Shown here in pieces: positions 16,220 through 26,202 of a stretch of 64,000 bases of DNA (within the stretch, counting starts at the first letter, position 1; each line of letters opens with the position of its first letter). The stretch is from Myroides odoratimimus. GTDB lineage: Bacteria; Bacteroidota; Bacteroidia; Flavobacteriales; Flavobacteriaceae. The translations under genes and the position numbers were made by a program. The stretch covers positions 230,126 to 294,125 of the forward strand of contig NZ_BCMQ01000003.1 of assembly GCF_001485415.1 (NCBI RefSeq). Direction: 5' to 3'. The notes under the pieces were generated by a model. That model was given only the letters and a program-made list of their open reading frames with translations, had not been told where the DNA came from and made no database searches.

Positions 16220-17386
16220 CTATAGTTTTCCTTTTTTAGATAGAAAGACAATACCTAGTGCTAAGAAACTCCACAACAGCATTTGGGTTAGAGAACCTAG
16301 CCATCCATTGATACTCCAGCTAATCAACCCAAAGAAAGTTCCTATACCAGCTCCTATGAAATAAGCTGTCATATAGACTGTGTTTAATCTACTGTGTGCT
16401 TCTTCACTAAGAGCGTAGATACGAGTAAAATTAGTGATTTGTGTTGCTTGAACTCCAATGTCTAATAAGAATATAGCAATAATCAAGATTATAATAGAGT
16501 TGGGGAAAATAAGCATTCCTACAAGACTAATAATTACTAACGAAATCGTAAGAAACAAGTTTTGAAAGACTTGTCCTTTATCTGCTAATTTGCCAAAATA
16601 TGGGGCTACTAAGGCTCCTCCGATAGCGACTATCGCAAACATACCTATCATAGAAGGGGTATAGTTAAAGGGAGCTCCACTTAAGTGAAAAGTAAGTGTA
16701 GTCCAAAAAGAACAGAATATTCCGAAGGTTAAAGAGCCTAATAAGGCGGCTTGTCGCAGTGTTTTGTGTTCTTTGACTAAGCGTAGTGTAGATTGCAATA
16801 ACTGAATATAACTACCCTTAAATTTAATAGGCGCATTAGGTAGAAATTGCCACATCAATATAATACTAATGCAGATCATAATTGCAGAAAAAATAAAGAC
16901 GCTCTGCCATCCCCATAAATCTGTTAACCATCCACTAACTAGACGTGAGCCAAGAATACCACATAATATTCCACTAAAGACAATACCTACGCTTTTTCCT
17001 CTATTCTCTTTGTTTAGTAGAGCTGCCATAGGTAAGATAATTTGGGCTGGAGTAGAGCATACCCCAGCTAAAAAATTCAAGATTAGCAAGAAGTTTAAAT
17101 GAGTGGTATTAGCAATACACATTAATACAAATATTTGTATAATAGATATCATAATGATTAATCGCTTTCTATTAATTTTATCTCCTAAAGGGAGTAGAAA
17201 GAACATACCTATACCATAACCTATCTGAGCTAGCATAGATACTTTGCCTACTGCAGCTTCAGGTTCTCCTAGTGTTTCAGCAATGTTTTTTAGAATGGGT
17301 TGGCTATAGTAGACATTAGCTACAATAGTCCCCGCAGTAAATGCCATAATAGGGATAGCATATTTTTCTTTGTTTTTGATTGACAT
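16220..17386 (-). CDS. MFS transporter
   Basis: A 388-residue inner-membrane permease with 12 predicted spans. The start MSIKNKEKYAIPIMAFTAG leads into span 1; the loop after span 2 has the MFS signature LPLGDKINRKRLI. The layout resembles YnfM-type drug/metabolite exporters. It is divergent from the AraC gene at 17484 with a 97-base gap, so that regulator probably controls it. Substrate unknown. Confidence 0.88.
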   Translation of the reverse strand: MSIKNKEKYAIPIMAFTAGTIVANVYYSQPILKNIAETLGEPEAAVGKVSMLAQIGYGIGMFFLLPLGDKINRKRLIIMISIIQIFVLMCIANTTHLNFLLILNFLAGVCSTPAQIILPMAALLNKENRGKSVGIVFSGILCGILGSRLVSGWLTDLWGWQSVFIFSAIMICISIILMWQFLPNAPIKFKGSYIQLLQSTLRLVKEHKTLRQAALLGSLTFGIFCSFWTTLTFHLSGAPFNYTPSMIGMFAIVAIGGALVAPYFGKLADKGQVFQNLFLTISLVIISLVGMLIFPNSIIILIIAIFLLDIGVQATQITNFTRIYALSEEAHSRLNTVYMTAYFIGAGIGTFFGLISWSINGWLGSLTQMLLWSFLALGIVFLSKKGKL

Positions 17387-17483
17387 ATTGTTTAGTTCGT
17401 TAAGTTGGCAAATGTAGTAGAGTTATCAAATACACTTTTGTATATTCTGTTATATTAATAGTATATTTCGCTATGTTTGTAAG

Positions 17484-18323
17484 ATGAAGTTAGTACAGTT
17501 CGAACCTTTGTTTTTAAGGCATTTTCGCACAGAAGAGTGGCCATTTACTTACCATAATCACAATCATTATGAATTAATGCTGATCAGTGAGGGGAGTGGT
17601 ATACACGATTTAAATAAAGAACAATCTATCTATCGAGGAGATACTGTTTTCTTTCTCTCTCCAGAAGATAGTCATCATTTCTATATAGAAGAAAAAACAA
17701 GGTTTAGAGTCATTAAGTTTTTGCCTAGTGCAGTTAAAGATGGAGTTAATTCTAGTATAACAGATTATTGGGATAACCTACTGATTAACTTAGGTAGGAA
17801 ATGGGAAGTAAGCAAACAAAATAGTATTGATATAGAGTTGGTTAATAAGATTATTTCAATTGTTGATTTAATGATTATAGAGTGGGAGGTTAATAATAAA
17901 CAAGTGTCAGAATTACATACTAATTTATTAAGAAGCGTATTGTTATTAATGGATAAATATACGGCTGATAATATACATATAATAAATCAGTATGACACTT
18001 CTAAGATAGAACGAATACAGAATTATATTCATGCTTATATTCATTTGCCAGATCGTTTAGGAGTAAAGCATTTAAGTCATGAATTTGGTCTTTCAGAGTC
18101 AGGATTTAGAAACTATTTTTCAACCAATATGGGGATGAGTCTGACACAATATGTAAATGGCTTAAAAATAGAAATGATCAAAAAGAGAATTAAGCATAGT
18201 GATCATAATTTATCAGCAATAGCATTAGAGTATGGTTTTACTGATGCTAGTCATTTTACGAAGTATTTTATGAAGCACACTGCCCTAACTCCATTACAGT
18301 TTAAAAGAGATAATAAAGTATAA
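17484..18323 (+). CDS. AraC family transcriptional regulator
   Basis: A 279-residue regulator with an N-terminal cupin-like sensor domain (HNHNHYELMLISEGSG and RGDTVFFLSPEDSHHFY) and a C-terminal pair of HTH motifs (about 195-275; GLSESGFRNYFSTNMGMSL and EYGFTDASHFTKYFMKHT). It is divergent from the MFS gene, the usual arrangement for a local activator responding to a transported compound. A TATGTTTG box at 17472-17479 is only a few bases before ATG. Confidence 0.9.
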   Translation: MKLVQFEPLFLRHFRTEEWPFTYHNHNHYELMLISEGSGIHDLNKEQSIYRGDTVFFLSPEDSHHFYIEEKTRFRVIKFLPSAVKDGVNSSITDYWDNLLINLGRKWEVSKQNSIDIELVNKIISIVDLMIIEWEVNNKQVSELHTNLLRSVLLLMDKYTADNIHIINQYDTSKIERIQNYIHAYIHLPDRLGVKHLSHEFGLSESGFRNYFSTNMGMSLTQYVNGLKIEMIKKRIKHSDHNLSAIALEYGFTDASHFTKYFMKHTALTPLQFKRDNKV

Positions 18324-18327
18324 AAAA

Positions 18328-18358
18328 GGGACACTCCATCTTTAGAATAAAGTGTCCC
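18328..18358. terminator. Terminator at the end of the RND efflux operon
   Basis: Stem GGGACACT / AGTGTCCC. On the minus strand it is followed by six T, so it ends the RND operon; it also lies just after the AraC gene. Confidence 0.7.
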
Positions 18359-18381
18359 TAAAAAAAAATATATGAAAAAAT

Positions 18382-21300
18382 CTACTTCTTATTTCTGTAA
18401 GCCCAGTAGAATACTTGTGGTAAGATAGTAAAGGATAAAATCATACAGATGATTAACCCTCCTACGATCATAATTGCTAATGGTTTCTGTATTTCAGATC
18501 CCATTCCATTTGATAGAGCTGCAGGAAGTAATCCCATAGACCCCATCAATGCAATCATTACTACCGGTCTTATTCGGCTTTTTACTCCTTCTTTTATCGC
18601 TTCTTTTAATGGCATACGATGTTGTAAATTTTCTCTCATTACTCCAATAAGTACAATTCCATCAATAGTAGCTACTCCAAAAAGAATAATAAATCCTATC
18701 CCTGCTGATATTCCAAATATCGTGCCAGTTGCCCAAAGTGATACAAAACCACCGATAAAAGCGAAAGGAATAGTTAAGGCTGCAATAGCAGTATCTTTTA
18801 CATTACCAAAGTTGAAGTACAACAACACAAGAATTAGAATTAAAGAAACAGGAACAACAAGCATTAATTGATTTGCAGCACGTTCTTTACTTTCAAACTC
18901 TCCTGCCCATTCCATTTTATTGATTGCAGGCAGTTTTACTTCTTTCTCTACTTTAGCTCTTGCTTCAGCGATAGTACTTCCTAAATCTCTTCCTTCAATA
19001 CTAAACCCTATACCGATATATCTACTACCACCTTCTCTATAGATAAAGGCAGGTCCTGTGTGATAATCTATCGTAGCAATTTCTTTTAGTGGGACTTGTT
19101 TACCATCTAATGAAGGAATTAAAATATCTCCGATTTTATCAGCAGAATCTCTATATTCTTTGTTGAAACGAAGTACAACATCAAACATTCTTTCATTCTC
19201 ATATAGTGTAGTAGCTGCCTGTCCACCAATAGTCATAGCTATAACAGCCTGAGCATCTGCTGTAGTTACAGCATATTTAGCCATTTTGTGATCATGCAGC
19301 TTAATTCTCAATTCTGGTTGCCCAATATTCTTAAATACATTTAAGTCTGTAATACCTTCAACATCTTTGATACTTTTTGCTACTTGATTTGCATACTTTT
19401 CTAACTCAAATAAATCATCTCCAAATATCTTAATTACAAGAGAACTCTTTACTCCAGCTACATATTCTTCTACGTTATCTTGTATGGGTTGACTGAATCC
19501 AAAATTAACACCAGGGTAGTTCTCTAATTTCAGACGAATCTCTTCTAGAAGTTTGTCTTTTGTTATTTTACGCGTCCATTCACTTTCTGGCTTTAGTTCA
19601 GTGTGAAATTCAATATTAAAGAATCCTGTAGGGTCAGTACCATCATTAGGACGACCAGTTTGAGTCAAGACAAATTTTACTTCATCGAATTCTCTAATTT
19701 TAGCTTTCATTTCTTTAGCTAATCTTACTGATTCATCTAGATTAATACTACTAGGTAGTGTAGCTCTAATGTATAAAGCTCCTTCATTTAACTTAGGCAA
19801 GAATTCTGAACCATAATAATGAAATCTAACTCCACAGATAACAAGCAATCCAATAAACATAGAAAGAGTTAACTTCTTATGAGTAAAACTCCAGTTAAAC
19901 ATTTTATAGATATTGTTCTTAAAGAATCGAGAGATAACATTCTCACGTTCTTTGATATCTTTAGTCAGTAAAAGTTTACACATGGCTGGTACATAAGTCA
20001 AACTCAATATTAGGGATCCTAATAAAGCATAACCTAATGTAAAGGCTAGGGGAGAGAACATCTTTCCTTCTACTTTTTGGAAAGAGAAAATAGGCATTAA
20101 GGCTACGATTAGAATTAATAGTGCAAAGAAAATATAGCTCGCTACACTACTTGCACTTTTCTTAATAGTACCTAGTTTAGACATTCTATTAAACCTTGCC
20201 ATTCCCACTTGTTCAGCTCGTTTCTCTAGACCTACAAAGACATGTTCTACAATAACTAAAGTTCCTTCTAGTAGCAATCCAAAGTCTAATGCTCCCATTG
20301 AAATTAGGTTGGCAGGTAACCCTTGTATCTTCAGCATGATGATAGCAAATAAGAAAGCCAGTGGAATAACAGAAGCAACGATAAATGTAGTACGCCAATT
20401 ATATAAGAAAATAAATACAATAATGGATACTAAAATAACTCCTTCTACTAAGTTCTTAGATACGGTGTGTACTGTTGTATTTACAAGGTTCGTTCTATCT
20501 ACGACTGTTTCTATTTGAACATTTTTAGGTAAAATACGCTCGTTTAAGTCTGTTATTTTATCTTTTAGCCCTTCGATAACAGCACTTGGGTTTTCACCTC
20601 TAAGCATTACTACGATTCCTTGTACGACATCATCGTCATCTTGAAAAGCAACTTGTCCTAAGCGTGGTTTGGCTGATACCACGACATTAGCTACGTGTTT
20701 TACTAGAATGGGAGTACTTCCTTTTACCTCGATAAGGATATTCTCGATATCTTCAACATTGTCTAATAATCCTACACCTCTTACTACATAAGCTTGATCT
20801 CCACGTTGGATAACATCACCACCTACATTAATATTGCTCTTTTCTACAGCTTCGTATACATCTAAAGGAGATAAATCGTAATTAATTAATTCAGTAGGAT
20901 TTATCTGTATTTCAAATATCTTTTCTTCACCACCGAAGCTTACTACATCAGCCACTCCAGGTACAGATAGTAATTCTCGTTCTATTACCCAGTCTTGAAT
21001 AGCAGTAACTTCTTTGATAGGAAGATCGCTCTTAATGATATATCTAAAGATTTCTCCTGTTGCTCCAGAAGGCGGCTCTATTTCAAAATCAGCTCCTTCA
21101 GGCAGATTTACATTTCCCATTCTGTTAGAAGCATATTGTTGAGCGAAGAAGTCATCTACTTCATCATTAAACAATACTGTTACAACAGATAGCCCAAATA
21201 GAGAGATAGATCTTACCTCTGCTTTATTAGGAATGGTGTTAACCTCCTTTGAAATAGGAAGGGTAATAAACTTTTCTACTTCTTCTGCACTACGACCAGG

Positions 21301-21468
21301 CCACTGTGTGATAATACGTGCACGAGTATTAGTCACATCAGGGAAAGCTTCAATAGGCGTGTGTATATAACTATAAATCCCTCCAAACAATAATAACAAT
21401 ACACCGAAGATGACGATGAATGTGTTTTTAAGTGAAAAGGATACTATGTTTTTGACGAATTTTTGCAT
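18382..21468 (-). CDS. RND efflux pump, heavy-metal (CzcA/CusA) type
   Basis: A 1028-residue inner-membrane transporter, normal length for HME-RND pumps. N-terminal span, the porter-domain start IEAFPDVTN and WPGRSAEEVEKFITLP are typical of CzcA/CusA. The fourth membrane segment has DFGLLLEGTLVIVEH: the first Asp is kept and the second acidic position is Glu instead of Asp. A second set of spans lies at about 860-1020. It exports metal ions or small compounds by proton exchange through the adaptor and TolC encoded upstream in the same operon. The exact ion is not readable from sequence. Confidence 0.92.
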   Translation of the reverse strand: MQKFVKNIVSFSLKNTFIVIFGVLLLLFGGIYSYIHTPIEAFPDVTNTRARIITQWPGRSAEEVEKFITLPISKEVNTIPNKAEVRSISLFGLSVVTVLFNDEVDDFFAQQYASNRMGNVNLPEGADFEIEPPSGATGEIFRYIIKSDLPIKEVTAIQDWVIERELLSVPGVADVVSFGGEEKIFEIQINPTELINYDLSPLDVYEAVEKSNINVGGDVIQRGDQAYVVRGVGLLDNVEDIENILIEVKGSTPILVKHVANVVVSAKPRLGQVAFQDDDDVVQGIVVMLRGENPSAVIEGLKDKITDLNERILPKNVQIETVVDRTNLVNTTVHTVSKNLVEGVILVSIIVFIFLYNWRTTFIVASVIPLAFLFAIIMLKIQGLPANLISMGALDFGLLLEGTLVIVEHVFVGLEKRAEQVGMARFNRMSKLGTIKKSASSVASYIFFALLILIVALMPIFSFQKVEGKMFSPLAFTLGYALLGSLILSLTYVPAMCKLLLTKDIKERENVISRFFKNNIYKMFNWSFTHKKLTLSMFIGLLVICGVRFHYYGSEFLPKLNEGALYIRATLPSSINLDESVRLAKEMKAKIREFDEVKFVLTQTGRPNDGTDPTGFFNIEFHTELKPESEWTRKITKDKLLEEIRLKLENYPGVNFGFSQPIQDNVEEYVAGVKSSLVIKIFGDDLFELEKYANQVAKSIKDVEGITDLNVFKNIGQPELRIKLHDHKMAKYAVTTADAQAVIAMTIGGQAATTLYENERMFDVVLRFNKEYRDSADKIGDILIPSLDGKQVPLKEIATIDYHTGPAFIYREGGSRYIGIGFSIEGRDLGSTIAEARAKVEKEVKLPAINKMEWAGEFESKERAANQLMLVVPVSLILILVLLYFNFGNVKDTAIAALTIPFAFIGGFVSLWATGTIFGISAGIGFIILFGVATIDGIVLIGVMRENLQHRMPLKEAIKEGVKSRIRPVVMIALMGSMGLLPAALSNGMGSEIQKPLAIMIVGGLIICMILSFTILPQVFYWAYRNKK

Positions 21469-21487
21469 AAATAAAGGCTTTTACGAA

Positions 21488-22588
21488 TTACAATTTATTA
21501 GTTAGCTGCTCATAAATAAGTAATTCATTAGTAGTTACAACCATCTCATTCTCTTTTACGCCATCTGCTATATAGGTATAAATATTGTTTTTAGAGACAG
21601 GGGTGATCTTTCTAACTTCTTGTTCACAATCATTTTTATAGACTACCACATAATTTTGGTTGTTATCAAATATGATAGCGGTATTAGGGATGGCAAGAGA
21701 TTTACCCTCGTTTGTTTCTAACTGAATAATAATATCAGCAGACATTCCCGGCTTTAATTTCATCTCTTTATTTTCCATTGAAATACGAGCTTTTAAGACT
21801 CTTTCTTCTGTATCGAATACTTGAGATACTTTAGTTACTTTTCCTGCAAAGTATTCATCAGGATAAGCTAGGGTAGATACTTTTACCTCTTGATTTGGTT
21901 GTACATGACGCATATTAGCGGCATATACATTAGCCATAATCCATACATCAGATAAATCAGCTACTGTAAATAGGGGTTCATCACCTGCATTTACAGTCAT
22001 TCCTGTACTTACATTTTTTGTAACGATATAACCAGACTGAGGAGCTACTACATTTACTACTCCAGATTCGCCACGACTATTGAATATCGCTAGACTACTT
22101 CTTACTGCAGCTACTTTACTATTAAGTGTTTTGACTTCTTCTTGAGCTTCGATTAACTCTTTTTGAGAAGCAATCCCATCTTTATACATTGATTCTACTG
22201 ATTCTAACTCGCGCTTAGCTACTTTTAATTCAGCTTCACTACTTTTTAACTCACTGTATATCTCATTGGTATCTGTACTTTTTATTTCAGCTAATAATTG
22301 TCCCTTATTTACATAGTCTCCTAACGAAAAGTAAGTATTCGTAACTAGTCCATCTACTAGACTATTATAAGGAACTGTCTTATCTTGGTTATAGTCAATA
22401 TATCCATTTAGAGTTAGGCTTCGTTCTATAGGTCGAAGGGTTACCTTCTCCATATTGAGTGTACTTTTCATTGCCTCAGATAAGCATTCTTGTTCTTTAG
22501 CTATCTCTTCATTATTTTGGTCTCCCTTATTACAGCTCATCAGAACCATATTTAGTAAGGCTAGTGTTAGTATAGAATATTTTGTCAT
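21488..22588 (-). CDS. RND periplasmic adaptor lipoprotein (CusB/HlyD-like)
   Basis: A 366-residue membrane fusion protein with lipoprotein signal (LLNMVLMSC, Cys19). Lipoyl halves flank a coiled hairpin: YFSLGDYVNKGQLLAEIKS, a helical part about 105-165, then VVAPQSGYIVTKNVSTGMTV, then the beta-barrel DVWIMANVYAANM. It links the RND pump and the TolC channel. Gaps to both neighbours are about 19 bases, which supports one operon. Confidence 0.92.
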   Translation of the reverse strand: MTKYSILTLALLNMVLMSCNKGDQNNEEIAKEQECLSEAMKSTLNMEKVTLRPIERSLTLNGYIDYNQDKTVPYNSLVDGLVTNTYFSLGDYVNKGQLLAEIKSTDTNEIYSELKSSEAELKVAKRELESVESMYKDGIASQKELIEAQEEVKTLNSKVAAVRSSLAIFNSRGESGVVNVVAPQSGYIVTKNVSTGMTVNAGDEPLFTVADLSDVWIMANVYAANMRHVQPNQEVKVSTLAYPDEYFAGKVTKVSQVFDTEERVLKARISMENKEMKLKPGMSADIIIQLETNEGKSLAIPNTAIIFDNNQNYVVVYKNDCEQEVRKITPVSKNNIYTYIADGVKENEMVVTTNELLIYEQLTNKL

Positions 22589-22607
22589 TGTCTAATTAGT
22601 TTAGTTT

Positions 22608-23888
22608 TTATAAATCTTGTCCTACTGCATATTGTAGTTTTTCAAAGTGATCATTTAGATCTTTCTTAGTTTCTAATAGAATTGTTTTGTTCTCTATATA
22701 AGCTTCTACAAAGTCTAAATATTCTATAAGGCTTACATTTTTCTTTTTAAAATTCTTGTGATATGCATCTAGTAATTGATCTAGTTGGCTTTCGTATTCG
22801 CTATCTATATCTTTGTATAACTGTTCAGCATGATAATAATTTCTAAAAGCTTCCACTATATCATTAGCAATCTCATTTAGTTTGCTTTGTGTATCAAGTT
22901 TAGCTAATTCTATATCTATTTTAGCTTCTTTAATACCTCCTTTATTTCTATCAAAAATGGGTAAGTCAAACGAAATCCCAAAACCAACAAAATCACGCAT
23001 AATATTACCACCTCTGTCATAATCTACTCCTAGTGTAATATCTGGAACTCGCTGTGCTTTCTCAATCTCTAATCGCTTTTCTGATTGCTTTTCTAGAGTT
23101 TTGCTTTTTAAGGCATCTGGACGTTGTTCCTGAGCAGTGATAATCCAATTTTCTAATTCTAATTCAGACACCTCTTTCTCAGGAGCTACTAGTTTATCAG
23201 TAATAACGACCAGGGTGCTATTCCCAATATTGATAAAGTTTTTAAAGTCTTTTATAGCTTCTTCAAGTTCTTTATTGATATTAACCAATTCTTTTTTAAA
23301 CTGAAGTTCAGCTGCTTTTAAGCGGATGTATTGTGCTTGACTTATATTCCCTTGATCTAATTGGTTCTTGTATGCACTAATTAGGGACTTAGTACTTTCT
23401 ATTTGTTTTTCGTATATCTTTTGTTGCTCTTGAAGTATTTGTAAGTTAGATAGATTACCTCTTAGTTCTAACTTAAGCTCACGAATAATACTTTCGAACT
23501 CCTGTTGTTTCTCTTCTATAGTTAATTTCTGAAGGTCAATTGTCTTTCTACGTTTACCGCCTGTTTGAATCAATTGTTCTACTCTAAAAGCATATTGTTG
23601 TGCTTCACCCCAGTTACCTATAAGTTTAGGTTGTTCTTCTATATCTGTAGTCTTCCAGAAGTTGATTTCAGAAACTTCGAAAGTAGGGTTAGGCCATAAT
23701 TTTGCTTGTAACAATTGTGCTTCTGCTTGTGAGATTTCTAAATTCTTTGCAATAAGTTCTAAGTTCTGCTCTAAGAAAAGTGCTTCAGCTTCTTCTTTAG
23801 ATAATGTCAGTGCTTTAACTGAGCTATCTTGTGCATAAGTACTTAGTACAAAGGTGCATAGAATGGTTAATAAAGTGTTTTTAAACAT
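22608..23888 (-). CDS. TolC family outer-membrane efflux protein (CzcC-like)
   Basis: A 426-residue protein with a signal peptide (MFKNTLLTILCTFVLSTYAQ) and two OEP repeats of long helices (LLQAKLWPNPTFEVSE; later RVPDITLGVDYDRGG and IFDRNKGGIKEAKIDIELAK). It forms the outer-membrane exit duct for the RND system and is the first gene of the operon. Confidence 0.92.
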   Translation of the reverse strand: MFKNTLLTILCTFVLSTYAQDSSVKALTLSKEEAEALFLEQNLELIAKNLEISQAEAQLLQAKLWPNPTFEVSEINFWKTTDIEEQPKLIGNWGEAQQYAFRVEQLIQTGGKRRKTIDLQKLTIEEKQQEFESIIRELKLELRGNLSNLQILQEQQKIYEKQIESTKSLISAYKNQLDQGNISQAQYIRLKAAELQFKKELVNINKELEEAIKDFKNFINIGNSTLVVITDKLVAPEKEVSELELENWIITAQEQRPDALKSKTLEKQSEKRLEIEKAQRVPDITLGVDYDRGGNIMRDFVGFGISFDLPIFDRNKGGIKEAKIDIELAKLDTQSKLNEIANDIVEAFRNYYHAEQLYKDIDSEYESQLDQLLDAYHKNFKKKNVSLIEYLDFVEAYIENKTILLETKKDLNDHFEKLQYAVGQDL

Positions 23889-24676
23889 TGTTTTTTATTT
23901 TAAGGTCAAAATTATTGTTTAGGACTTATAGAGAACTTTGAGTTCCATTAGAGAGAGATTAAAACAACATTAGAAAATGATTAGAAAGCTAATTACTACT
24001 CCTCTTTATAGTCGCAATTTTCAATCTATTTAACTTGATTTTGTTTTCTACTTTTTCGTTGAGTTGTCATTATTCTATTTAATCTAAAAGTTTAACAAGA
24101 ACTCTCTTTAATCCAAACCCCTTATTCTTTATAGAATGACTATTACAAAAAAGAAGCCAAAAAGGGTTTTGATCCTAAAAAATATACAATTGTTCAGTAT
24201 TATTTTTTAAATGGCTTTACGTTTTGTGATGTTTAAATGTGTCAATCAGCTTTGTAATCAATGCTTTATTGTGAATAGTTGACAAAATGTAGTCTCTTAA
24301 AAATTAAGAAATGTTGGCAATATTATTGTAAAAGGTCTTTATAGGTACATTATTGCGAATTATTACACATCTAATACTTTGTATTGTTTGAATATTATGA
24401 TTTATTAGTATTTATATTTTGTAATTTGTACTATATAAGTAGTAATAAACTAAAGATTTAATTCTTTGTTTAAAAATCAATAATAGCCTTAGGTAAGCCT
24501 TATAACGAGGTTTTGGAGTAGATAAATAATAGGGCAGTTTATGCTACTATACTAGAATTAGTGTACAAATAGCCACTCATTAAAATATTTGATTATTATC
24601 ATTTATGGCTTATAAAGTGCCTTAATCACATGAGAAAAGTAAAAAAAATTAAAACAAACACTAAAAAATTAAAGCT
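23889..24676. other. Long AT-rich intergenic region, presumably regulatory
   Basis: 788 bases between the divergent RND operon and the S24-like regulator. Both promoters must lie here. I see no metal-response operator, riboswitch or convincing small gene; one 24-codon frame at 24136 has no support. Confidence 0.4.
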
Positions 24677-25315
24677 ATGCAAAATGCAACAGGAGTAATT
24701 AAGAAACTAAAGAGAATGCTAGGGATTAAAACAGATTTACAGTTAGCAGATATTCTTGATGTTAAACCTAATACTATCTCTTCATGGAAAAAGAGAGATA
24801 GCTTACAGTATGAAGGCTTAATAGCGTTGTGTAAAGAACACAAAATTGATTTAAATGAATTATTCTTCTCAGATTCTACAGCTGTATACAACAGTAGTTA
24901 TCACAAGAGAAAAGTAAAAATGATTTCTATTGATCACCACTTTGAATATTTTTTGGATCCAGAGAAGACATTAGCTACAGCTCCAAGTTATGTTTTTCCA
25001 ACGGTAGAGGAAGTAGATACAGCTTTTCAAGTATCTGTAGATAATATGTATCCAACTATTAAAATGACTTCTTATGTGATTACTAAGCATATTAGTGTAG
25101 AGGACTTACAGTTATGGCATGTTTATCTATTTGTACTTAAAGGAAAAGGGATTGTTATTTACAGATTTAAAAGAAAAGTAGATGATAATACACTGTTATT
25201 GATCAGTGATAATCCTGCATTTGAAAATATCCAGGTAAAAATAGACGATATAAAAGAACTCTTCTGTATTCGAGGCGCTTTTTTACCACAGATGAAAGGT
25301 ATATCTGAGATATAA
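24677..25315 (+). CDS. HTH (CI-type) regulator with inactive S24-like domain
   Basis: A 212-residue DNA-binding protein. The N-terminal 65 residues are a Bro/CI-repressor type HTH (LQLADILDVKPNTISSWKKR). The C-terminal part (about 105-205) is an S24/LexA-like fold, but the position of the nucleophile in the usual D-S-M-x-P motif reads DNMYPT, so Asn123 replaces Ser and the Lys position is Arg. It should therefore not self-cleave; the domain may serve for dimerisation or ligand sensing. Not part of a prophage. A long hairpin terminator follows. Confidence 0.82.
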   Translation: MQNATGVIKKLKRMLGIKTDLQLADILDVKPNTISSWKKRDSLQYEGLIALCKEHKIDLNELFFSDSTAVYNSSYHKRKVKMISIDHHFEYFLDPEKTLATAPSYVFPTVEEVDTAFQVSVDNMYPTIKMTSYVITKHISVEDLQLWHVYLFVLKGKGIVIYRFKRKVDDNTLLLISDNPAFENIQVKIDDIKELFCIRGAFLPQMKGISEI

Positions 25316-25325
25316 TCAATGAGAG

Positions 25326-25383
25326 ATACTAAAAGAAAAGAGTAGACAAATAATAGTGATTAGCTACTCTTTTCTTTTAGTAT
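25326..25383 (+). terminator. Long hairpin terminator
   Basis: A perfect 20-bp stem (25326-25345 with 25364-25383) and 18-base loop, ending in a T-rich arm, directly after the S24-like regulator gene. Confidence 0.75.
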
Positions 25384-25441
25384 TTCACTCTAAATCTTGT
25401 TTAATATTTTAGTTGAAAGCTTATATTTGAAGAAAAAAAGA

Positions 25442-26104
25442 ATGAAACTAAAAGCAAAAGGTTGGAATAAGCATTTAGCAACTGAAATGGCATCTCCATA
25501 TTTTAAAACACTACTAGAGAATATTAATTGTTTATATGAAACTACTATGGTCTATCCTCCTAAAGAGGAGGTTTATAAAGCATTTGAGCTAGTAGATTTT
25601 GACGATGTGAAGGTAGTCATCATTGGTCAAGACCCTTATCATGGGGCATTTCAGGCAAATGGTCTTTCTTTTAGCGTAAGTAAAGGTGTAAAGTTACCTC
25701 CGAGTTTACAAAATATCTATAAAGAACTAGAAGATGATTTAGACATTAAGAATATAAATGGAGATCTGACCAAATGGGCAGAACAAGGCGTATTCTTATT
25801 AAATGCAACATTAACTGTACAGGAGAAAAAAGCAGGTTCTCATCAGAAGTTAGGTTGGGAGAAGTTTACTGATGCAGTAATAGAACAATTAAGTGAGCAC
25901 AGAGAGAATATTGTATTTATTCTATGGGGGAGTTATGCTCAAAAGAAAGGAAAGAATATTAATCGTTCCAAACATTTCGTGATAGAGACAGTACATCCAT
26001 CTCCTTTATCTGTTTATAGAGGATTTTATGGGAGTAAGCCTTTTTCTCAAACAAATGCGTACTTGGAGTCTAAAGGAATTAAAACAATTGACTGGAAGAT
26101 TTAA
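25442..26104 (+). CDS. ung: Uracil-DNA glycosylase, family 1
   Basis: A 220-residue DNA repair enzyme that removes uracil from DNA to start base excision repair. The water-activating motif GQDPYHG (62-68, Asp64) and the leucine-loop motif HPSPLSVYRGF with His185 are both present and intact; NATLTV is the uracil-binding strand. The start at ATG 25442 gives the usual N-terminus WNKHL; an upstream in-frame start at 25397 would overlap the preceding hairpin region and is not needed. It stands alone. Confidence 0.96.
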   Translation: MKLKAKGWNKHLATEMASPYFKTLLENINCLYETTMVYPPKEEVYKAFELVDFDDVKVVIIGQDPYHGAFQANGLSFSVSKGVKLPPSLQNIYKELEDDLDIKNINGDLTKWAEQGVFLLNATLTVQEKKAGSHQKLGWEKFTDAVIEQLSEHRENIVFILWGSYAQKKGKNINRSKHFVIETVHPSPLSVYRGFYGSKPFSQTNAYLESKGIKTIDWKI

Positions 26105-26108
26105 TTAA

Positions 26109-26141
26109 GAATTAGGAATTAGGAATTAGGAATTAGGAATT
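26109..26141 (+). repeat. Tandem heptamer GAATTAG
   Basis: Four perfect copies of GAATTAG (26109-26136) plus a partial fifth, directly after ung. It is a simple tandem repeat that may vary in number between strains. Confidence 0.85.
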
Positions 26142-26202
26142 TTTTAACCTATAGCACTCTTCTCTTATGTGGGACTGTATATAAGATAATATTGTTTAGT
26201 AA

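Noticed and set aside
17472..17479. TATGTTTG as promoter of the AraC gene
   Set aside because: It is only 4 bases before ATG and lacks a TTG at -33, so it would need a leaderless mRNA.
18382..23888. Naming the pump CzcA, CusA or CnrA
   Set aside because: Family-level motifs do not give the ion; no metal sensor gene is adjacent.
24136..24210. 24-codon ORF in the RND/regulator gap
   Set aside because: Too short, no terminator or conservation evidence; expected by chance.
24677..25315. Prophage repressor
   Set aside because: No integrase, structural or lysis genes nearby; neighbours are ung and an efflux operon.
26109..26141. Possible CRISPR repeats
   Set aside because: Units are 7 bases in direct tandem without spacers, and no cas genes are in the window.
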